Below, piece by piece: positions 20,965 through 26,448 of a stretch of DNA of 26,448 nucleotides. Each line of letters starts with the position of its first letter. Position 1 is the first letter of the stretch. Both the position numbers and the translations under genes were made by a program. The DNA comes from a virus, in IMG/VR virus record IMGVR_UViG_3300035698_002038, positions 1 through 26,448 of that record. One strand, written 5' to 3'. The notes under the pieces are model-generated. The model did not search any database, was not told the DNA's origin, and saw only the letters and a program-made list of their open reading frames with translations.

Positions 20965-22738
20965 AAACTTAGAATTTATCATTGGGGCAAAAGATCGGTT
21001 TAGCAGTAAATTTGCGAAGCTGCAAAGTGCATTGCCTGGGATCGGCAGGCTTGCGAAAACGGCGGCGATTGCATTTGCGGGGTTGGGTGCGGCGATATTT
21101 GCGATGGCGAAAACGACTGCCACGGCATATGACAAGATCCAGAAGATGTCAGATCGCACAGGGTTGGCAACCGAGTTTCTATCCAAGATGGCTTTTGCCG
21201 CAGACATTGCAGGCATTAAAGTCGAGAGCATGAACAAAGCGGTTGAAATGTTGGCGGTGCGCATACAGGAAGCCAACAAGGGAACCGGCCTTGCGGTTGA
21301 AGCCTTTGACCTGTTGGGTGTTTCATTGACCGATATCAACGGACAGTTGAGAACGTCAGAAGATATCATGCCCGATATTGCAGAAGCATTCGGGAACATC
21401 ACCAATGCGACTGAGAAAACAGCGGCGGCATACCAGATATTCGGGATGCGCGGCACGACCATGCTGCAAATGTTCAAGGATGGGCGCGAGGGCTTTGAGC
21501 AGATGACATCGGAAGCTGAAAGGTTCGGGCTTGTGATATCGGCCCAGGCCGGTGCAAACGCCGCCGAGTTCAATGACAGTATGACCCGCCTAACCGGTTC
21601 AATGAAAGGGGTAAAAAGCCAATTCGCAGAACAATTATTTCCGGTATTAACCGAAGGATTTAACAATCTTGCCAGCATTATAGCATACAATCGTGATGAC
21701 ATCGTTGATAGTTTCGCTTCTATTGCAAATGGGATGGTGGGGTTTGTAGATATCATGTTGCAGGGCGCGGCGTTGTCGGTGGTCGGGTTGCAGGGGTTGT
21801 TTTGGAGCATCGACAAGGTGCTGTTTGCATATCAAAAGATTAATGAACTTGGTGGAAAGGTTGCCGGTGTGTTGTCCGATGATCTTGCTTGGGCGTTTGA
21901 GGACACAGGAAAAAAAACGACCGAATTATTGGTCGCAATAAACGCCACCGCAGATGGATTGCCTGATTTTGAGGATAAGATAAAAAGCCTGCGCGGAACC
22001 CTGTCGAACTTCTTTTCTGAAATTAGAGCCGGTGCTGGTGATGCCCCGATAATCCCTGGCCTGACTGACGAGGACGAAGCGAATGCGGCTTATGAGATAG
22101 CAGCGGCCCGACACCAACAGTATCTTGATGTGGTCGCGGCCCTGAATTCAGAGTATGGCGAACTGGCGATACAGAACGCGATATATGTTGCCGAGCGCGA
22201 AAAAGAAATCGAGCAGCTAAAGTCGGATGCGGTACAGGATATAATGTCGAACCTGTATTCAGCAGCGGGCAGTTTAGGCAAGGACTTTTTCGAGTTGATG
22301 AAAAACGTTCATACGATTGACGCGATCATAAGCACGATATCATCGGCGCAGAAAGCGTACGAGTCGGTCGTTTGGATTCCAGGGGTTGGGCCTGCCCTGG
22401 CGACAGCGGCGGCGGCAGCGGCGATCATCGCGGGCATGGGACGGGTTGCACAGATCAGGGCACAGAGCTATCCGGCGGCGCATGGTGGCATGTCGAGCGT
22501 ACCCAGGGAACAGACATATTTACTTGACCAGGGCGAGCGTGTTTTATCGCCTAACCAGAACGCGGATCTGATCGAGTTCATGCAATCTGGTGGCGCGGGC
22601 GGCGGCGCACAGATAACAGCGACATTGAATTTCCCGAATACGGATTTGTCAGGAATGAGTAAATCAGAGGTCGAGGATTTCGCGGAGCAAAAGATCGCAC
22701 CGGCCTTGAATAAACTTGCGGCCCAGGGGTTGTACTAA
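20957..22738 (+). CDS. Tape measure protein
   Basis: The 593-residue protein starts LEFIIGAKDRFSSKFAKLQ, like many tape measure N-termini, and has Ala-rich hydrophobic segments (AAIAFAGLGAAIFAM near residues 36-50 and an Ala-rich stretch near 490-505). The long helical middle has the TP901-type pattern (TGLATEFLSKMAFAADIAG, MFKDGREGFEQM). The C-terminus has the common GGMSSVPREQTYLLDQGERVLSPNQ motif, split over residues about 513-535. It sets tail length and may help genome entry. At about 0.15 nm per residue in known siphoviruses, the tail would be roughly 90 nm. Confidence 0.9.
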   Translation: MAENLEFIIGAKDRFSSKFAKLQSALPGIGRLAKTAAIAFAGLGAAIFAMAKTTATAYDKIQKMSDRTGLATEFLSKMAFAADIAGIKVESMNKAVEMLAVRIQEANKGTGLAVEAFDLLGVSLTDINGQLRTSEDIMPDIAEAFGNITNATEKTAAAYQIFGMRGTTMLQMFKDGREGFEQMTSEAERFGLVISAQAGANAAEFNDSMTRLTGSMKGVKSQFAEQLFPVLTEGFNNLASIIAYNRDDIVDSFASIANGMVGFVDIMLQGAALSVVGLQGLFWSIDKVLFAYQKINELGGKVAGVLSDDLAWAFEDTGKKTTELLVAINATADGLPDFEDKIKSLRGTLSNFFSEIRAGAGDAPIIPGLTDEDEANAAYEIAAARHQQYLDVVAALNSEYGELAIQNAIYVAEREKEIEQLKSDAVQDIMSNLYSAAGSLGKDFFELMKNVHTIDAIISTISSAQKAYESVVWIPGVGPALATAAAAAAIIAGMGRVAQIRAQSYPAAHGGMSSVPREQTYLLDQGERVLSPNQNADLIEFMQSGGAGGGAQITATLNFPNTDLSGMSKSEVEDFAEQKIAPALNKLAAQGLY

Positions 22739-23103
22739 TGGCATTAGTCTATGAGATCGGGCCGTCATCGGCGACAGCGGTCACTATATATCCCGAGTAC
22801 GATTATGACCGGCACGTTGTTAAAAACGAGGTCAAGCACCGCACTCTTTCCGGCAAACAGTACACATATAAATGGGGATCGTTTACTGAGTTCAAGTTTT
22901 CGGTGTCCTGGGTGGCAGCGGGTGACGCGGCAATCGTGAACTCTTGGTTCAGCAGCAACACGGATCTGTTGCTCCTGGTCACATCGTCCACGGCAACCGA
23001 GGTCAACAGCGTTAGAATACAGGGTGACGAAGCCCCGTTAAATCAATACAACAAACCTTATGATGATTATTATAAGGGCAAAATGGAACTGGCGACTTAC
23101 TGA
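22738..23103 (+). CDS. Tail tip protein (distal tail-like), 121 residues
   Basis: The start overlaps the tape measure stop (TAATG), and the stop overlaps the next start (TGATG). The protein has beta-strand segments around aromatic residues (YEIGPSSATAVTIYPEYDYDR, TYKWGSFTEFKFSVSW) with a Gly/Asp turn and ends DDYYKGKMELATY. Small proteins between tape measure and hub genes usually form the distal tail ring or its adaptor. The call rests on position and beta character. Confidence 0.6.
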   Translation: MALVYEIGPSSATAVTIYPEYDYDRHVVKNEVKHRTLSGKQYTYKWGSFTEFKFSVSWVAAGDAAIVNSWFSSNTDLLLLVTSSTATEVNSVRIQGDEAPLNQYNKPYDDYYKGKMELATY

Positions 23104-24818
23104 TGACGGTAAACACGGTCATATTTGAACCATCGACATCTTTTGACGATGGTTATTGGTCTGAATCAAGCTATGTCGGATCAAGCAACCTGATGCTGTT
23201 TGGTGATTATGGGAATTCATTTTCAAATATGTGGATCAACTTTCGCGACATTACAATCCCGCCGAATGCGAATATATTATCAGCGCAAATATTAAGCTAT
23301 CCACATTATACATGGTCAAACGACCGTGTGAATGCGACCATACACGCGGTTGACGAGGTAAGCCCGACCCCACCGGTATCAATCGAATCGTGCGATAATT
23401 TGGTATATATTGCAAATGAGGTTGTTTGGAACGGGCAAACATCTTCCGTTACATCCGGCGCGGCATGGACTCCCGACCTAAAAGATTTGGTCAAGGATGT
23501 CATAGACAAAGACGGTTGGGCATCCGGCGAAAATATACTGTTTTCATTCCTTGTTACGAGCGCATCGGCGGGTGATTACAGGTCGTTGATATCATGGGAT
23601 GGCAGAAGTTCAAGGCCGGATTGGTCATATAACGGGTCATATTTTCCGCGACTATATATATCATACGAGGTCGCAACCGTGGCCCCACAACCCTCGGGAT
23701 CGTTTTCGATAGGAACCTCTGATTATACCGACCGCGTGATCAAATACGGCAAGATCAAACGCACAGCAAACGATCTGCGCCCAGGCAAGATGACGGTCGA
23801 ATTGGCGAACACGGATCAACATTTTAACGGACTTCACTCAAATTTATACACCACGGCGAAAAAAACCGGCACGTTCCAGGTCGGGTTTGCAGACGCGGGC
23901 AGCAGCACACCATCGGTTCGTGATGTATTTGTCGGCACCCTGCGCGAGTTGAAATATGAAGATGCCAAGGTCGTGATGACGTTCAAGGATCGGCTTTTCA
24001 ATCTGGCGACTCTCAAAGTCGGCGACAATGAAACACCGGTCACGTTTACGGGTATTATCCCGTCAGATATCGCATGGACATTATGCACCTGTTATGGAGG
24101 GCTTGATTCGACATCTGGCACAGGCAACACAGATATTGACTGGACGAAGTGGCTTGCATGGGCAGCGGCGTTTAGCGGTGACTCGATCCTGAACGATGCC
24201 AATTATGAGGGCTTTAAGGTTACAAAAGCATTGACAGAATTGACAGAACTAAACGCATCGGTCGTTTTTTGCGATGGTTCTGGCAAGCTTGTATTTGAAC
24301 GGTTTTATGAAGCATCCGCAGAAGATTCTTTGTTGACCCAGGATGAATATGTCGGGTTTGAGCTTGATGTTGATGCTCAAAGGCTAATCAATACGCAATG
24401 GGTGTTCACGGATTACAACAAAACCACGGACGTTTTTGATATTATTTGTGTTGATTCGGACGCAACGAGTGTCAACACGTTTGGTATGCACGAGGGCGTT
24501 CTCGATAAAAAATCATGCTCATTCACAACATCAGTCAATGCGATAAATCGGGCGCAGCGCGAAGTGTTTTTGTATAACGAACCACCGAGGGTGTTCAATA
24601 TTGAAACAGGGCTGTTCGGTCTTAATCGTGACATCGGGGAAACGATACGTGTCGTGAATTCGTTTCATTCGGTTACAAGCGAGTCTGCGTTCAGGATAAC
24701 TGAGTATGGTCTTGATATGAACACCGGCTTGATTTCGGTTGAATTAGATACGGCGGCAGCACAAACCGCATTTACTCTTGATGTTTCACTTCTGGATTAT
24801 AACGACAGGCTATTATGA
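23103..24818 (+). CDS. Tail hub-like protein with N-terminal jelly-roll (DNRLRE-type) domain
   Basis: This 571-residue protein has two parts. Residues about 5-190 resemble DNRLRE/galactose-binding-like beta-sandwich domains (MWINFRDI, PPNANILSAQILSYP, VNATIHAVDEVSPT, WTPDLKDLVKDVI, WDGRSSRPDWSY, FPRLYISYE). Residues about 200-571 look like a tail hub or baseplate protein with repeated strands (YTDRVIKYGKIKRTANDLRPG, TMELAN-like, LVFERFYEASAEDSLLTQDEY, GLDMNTGLISVELDT). The hub holds the tip together, and the sandwich could bind sugars on the host. The stop overlaps the next start (ATGA). Confidence 0.68.
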   Translation: MTVNTVIFEPSTSFDDGYWSESSYVGSSNLMLFGDYGNSFSNMWINFRDITIPPNANILSAQILSYPHYTWSNDRVNATIHAVDEVSPTPPVSIESCDNLVYIANEVVWNGQTSSVTSGAAWTPDLKDLVKDVIDKDGWASGENILFSFLVTSASAGDYRSLISWDGRSSRPDWSYNGSYFPRLYISYEVATVAPQPSGSFSIGTSDYTDRVIKYGKIKRTANDLRPGKMTVELANTDQHFNGLHSNLYTTAKKTGTFQVGFADAGSSTPSVRDVFVGTLRELKYEDAKVVMTFKDRLFNLATLKVGDNETPVTFTGIIPSDIAWTLCTCYGGLDSTSGTGNTDIDWTKWLAWAAAFSGDSILNDANYEGFKVTKALTELTELNASVVFCDGSGKLVFERFYEASAEDSLLTQDEYVGFELDVDAQRLINTQWVFTDYNKTTDVFDIICVDSDATSVNTFGMHEGVLDKKSCSFTTSVNAINRAQREVFLYNEPPRVFNIETGLFGLNRDIGETIRVVNSFHSVTSESAFRITEYGLDMNTGLISVELDTAAAQTAFTLDVSLLDYNDRLL

Positions 24819-25015
24819 TATTGGCAACCATACACTGTGATGTTCCTGGGTGTAATGCATCCTGCGCCGAGAAAGCCGATGGACAGGGCTTTCCAGGCTG
24901 GGGCCATGTGGTAGGGTTGGTTGACCTTGAAACAGGGGCAGAACGGGCGCACGTTTGCCCTGAATGTAACAAACGGATCATGGAGGTATTAACAAAATGG
25001 CATGGACAGCGTTAA
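24815..25015 (+). CDS. Small zinc-binding protein in the tail module
   Basis: The 66-residue product carries Cys at residues 8, 13 and 17, and CPEC near residue 48 after an AHV segment: C-x4-C-x3-C then C-x2-C. That suits one zinc site. A W/G-rich centre (GFPGWGHVVGLVDLE) lies between. It overlaps the hub gene (ATGA) and the following fibre gene (19 nt). Small zinc proteins are common in early regions but odd between hub and fibre genes. Function unknown. Confidence 0.65.
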   Translation: MILATIHCDVPGCNASCAEKADGQGFPGWGHVVGLVDLETGAERAHVCPECNKRIMEVLTKWHGQR

Positions 25016-25674
25016 CATTTGCATATGGGTCTAAATTGACATCGACAAAGATGACCCAATTACAAGCCAATATATCAGCATTGGCGGCGGGTGATTCTGG
25101 ACATCCCGAGATTAAGCCTCTTGCATTAAGCACCGATACGGGCACGGGATCAGCAGATCTTGCGGCATCAACCACGGTCGATATAGATATGCAAGCCTAT
25201 TCTTTTTTCCCGCATATATACGGCGAGGATGAGAATATCATGGTCATGGGCAACACTGACAGCACAACCGATCAGATCGCCATGATTGCGATCAGGAATA
25301 CACTTGTCGTGAACGGTGATACCAATAGGAATTATGCTGTCGGGTGGCGCTATATCAAGGCATCCGATGAACCTTTTATCTATGCCCTGGTGAATAAAGA
25401 TACCGGCAAAGTTCAGTATTTATGGGCTTGCGGAGATCCACCGCCACGATATTTTGGCCTTGACGAAAAGCCGGATGACTTTATCCCGCCTATCCGATTG
25501 AACCCTGCGGGCGATTATGACGAAATTGTGTTGTTCAAGCAGGATCGGGAATTCCTGAAACTCATGGACGAAAAAGCCCAGGCCGACAAGAAATTGACAT
25601 ATCAGGTATTGAACGAGTTTGATTTCGATAAATCCAAAAAGCTATTCAAACCAAAAAATCTGTCACAAATTTAG
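24997..25674 (+). CDS. Probable tail fibre or tip-associated protein
   Basis: The 225-residue protein opens WTALTFAYGSKLTSTKMTQLQANISALAAGDSG, here abridged by pattern: an 'aTsTkmnql-x-N-i-x-A' module common at the start of phage fibre proteins that attach to the tail tip. Beta-rich segments with alternating Val/Ile follow (IAMIAIRNTLVVNGD, FIYALVNKDTGKVQYLWACG). The C-terminal 70 residues are charged (LKLMDEKAQADKKL, FDFDKSKKLFKPK). SD GGAGG lies before ATG 24997 within the zinc-protein gene. The fibre role rests on the N-terminal pattern and position. Confidence 0.6.
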   Translation: MAWTALTFAYGSKLTSTKMTQLQANISALAAGDSGHPEIKPLALSTDTGTGSADLAASTTVDIDMQAYSFFPHIYGEDENIMVMGNTDSTTDQIAMIAIRNTLVVNGDTNRNYAVGWRYIKASDEPFIYALVNKDTGKVQYLWACGDPPPRYFGLDEKPDDFIPPIRLNPAGDYDEIVLFKQDREFLKLMDEKAQADKKLTYQVLNEFDFDKSKKLFKPKNLSQI

Positions 25675-25685
25675 GGGGTGATGTC

Positions 25686-26105
25686 ATGAAAAAAGAACGA
25701 ATTGTATGGGCAGCAATATTGATCGTATTACTTTTTGCCGGTGGTATTTATGCCACGGTCACGGAAAAACTTGAAGTCGCATGGGATAAGAAAGGCCCGA
25801 TTTATGCCATTCCGACATGCTCCCATGTTGACGCGAAAGTTTTAGCAGCCACAGTTGCAGAAACGTTCACGGTTCCTGATGATGCAAAATACGTGATGTT
25901 TGGATGTGTCACGACAACCGGGGCCGCCGCATCGTTCTATGCTGACTTCTCGACAACGGCAGCAGCACCGGCAGCGGACATCACGAATGGGTCAGGGGCT
26001 GAGCTTAACCCGTATATTCGGGCCATCGGTGCAGCAACCACGATTAGTGTGGTGGCACCGGCCGCTTGCATCGTAACCGCACAATATTATATGAGTTCAT
26101 TCTAA
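25686..26105 (+). CDS. Exported protein with Sec signal or N-terminal anchor
   Basis: The 139-residue protein has an N-terminus MKKERIVWAAILIVLLFAGG: positive start, about 15 hydrophobic residues and Gly/Ala near a possible cleavage after IYA at residue 26. The mature part is Ala/Thr-rich with short strands (MFGCVTTTGAAASFYADF, TISVVAPAACIVTAQYYM), resembling a beta-sandwich or fibre-like module. Two Cys in the mature region could form a disulfide. The SD is TTAGGGGGTGATGTC. A virion tail protein would not normally need Sec export, so its site of action may be the host periplasm or surface. Confidence 0.65.
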   Translation: MKKERIVWAAILIVLLFAGGIYATVTEKLEVAWDKKGPIYAIPTCSHVDAKVLAATVAETFTVPDDAKYVMFGCVTTTGAAASFYADFSTTAAAPAADITNGSGAELNPYIRAIGAATTISVVAPAACIVTAQYYMSSF

Positions 26106-26114
26106 GGTGGTGAT

Positions 26115-26448
26115 ATGAAAAAACTATTGTTTATATTATTTATTATTTCGTTATTTGCGGGGCCTGCGTGGGCGCAGTTCACGGTTCGGCCCGGTACAGA
26201 TTATGATGTGCCTATCGGGGCAACCATAACCGTTGGAGCTTCAGGGGCCGATTATACCGACCTGTCCACAGCGGTAACCGCGGCAAGTGCCAACGACACG
26301 ATCCTGGTTTATCCTGGCACCTATACTGAGACAGCGGCTATCACCTTCGCTGCGAATAACATTACAGTTCTCGGTATGGGAAAATCTAATAATATTATTT
26401 TGCGAAGAGCAAATGGTAATGTTGTAGATTTTAACACTCGTACCGGTA
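26115..26448 (+). CDS. Secreted beta-helix-type protein (3' partial)
   Basis: The ATG at 26115 follows AAGGTGGTGAT, and the frame stays open to the window edge (111 codons). It starts with a clear Sec signal peptide, MKKLLFILFIISLFAGPAWA, with predicted cleavage AWA|QF. The mature start has IGATITVGASGADYTDLSTAV, then NDTILVYPGTYTET, then NNITVLGMGKSNNII, here abridged to motifs: the first turns of a right-handed parallel beta-helix as in pectate-lyase-like and CASH-domain proteins. It may be a secreted polysaccharide-active enzyme or a surface-displayed adhesin. A tailspike is the alternative, but the signal peptide argues against it. Confidence 0.7.
   Translation, partial: MKKLLFILFIISLFAGPAWAQFTVRPGTDYDVPIGATITVGASGADYTDLSTAVTAASANDTILVYPGTYTETAAITFAANNITVLGMGKSNNIILRRANGNVVDFNTRTG

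Noticed and set aside
20953-21816. 287-residue minus-strand frame
   Set aside because: It is the complement of the tape measure gene; composition reflects that gene's codon bias and it has no SD.

Overview
The window is a near-continuous stretch of a tailed bacteriophage genome (or prophage). Every supported gene is on the + strand, and most start codons overlap or abut the previous stop. The order is terminase, portal, prohead protease/scaffold, capsid decoration, major capsid, head-tail connectors, tail tube, tail chaperones, tape measure and tail tip. There is a tail tube but no sheath, which points to a long non-contractile tail (siphovirus morphology). The portal resembles phage Mu gp29 and carries a Mu gpF-like C-terminus. 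Base composition is intermediate and strong AAAGGAGA-type Shine-Dalgarno (SD) sites recur, so the host is bacterial. The host cannot be named. Two oxygen-sensitive-type radical SAM enzymes make an anaerobic host plausible, but that is inference. No integrase, repressor, lysis genes, tRNA or CRISPR array is visible.

Layout. Positions 1-1297 hold the end of an early/middle region: small Cys-rich proteins, a 34-residue lipoprotein and a VRR-NUC nuclease. Positions 1298-2804 hold two unrecognised genes bracketed by three intergenic arrays of 22, 23 and 24 uninterrupted 5-bp units, all fitting A-N-C-N-N. This is the most unusual structure in the window. At 2817-2967 a good sigma70-type promoter and a hairpin-rich leader open the late operon. 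Positions 2968-8976 encode a ParB-adenine methyltransferase, terminase small subunit, a one-TM protein, terminase large subunit, a C5-cytosine methyltransferase and a portal-MuF fusion.

Positions 8998-11295 are an accessory cassette: two paralogous radical SAM/twitch proteins flanking a small protein and a SAM-dependent methyltransferase. A rho-independent terminator closes it. Positions 11466-14489 encode an HNH/AP2-type domain fused to the prohead protease with an internally started scaffold, a duplicated-domain decoration protein and the major capsid protein. A nested-stem RNA element follows the capsid gene. A 962-residue GT4-methyltransferase-GT2 fusion lies among the connector genes (14861-17749). 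Positions 17749-25674 are connector and tail genes, including a canonical A AAA AAC -1 frameshift site between the tail chaperone frames. The window ends with two consecutive genes for proteins with Sec signal peptides, the second probably a beta-helix protein cut by the window edge.

The genes together make and fill the virion. The embedded SAM- and sugar-using enzymes suggest that this phage also modifies DNA (A and C methylation) and some further target such as a virion protein or the host envelope.
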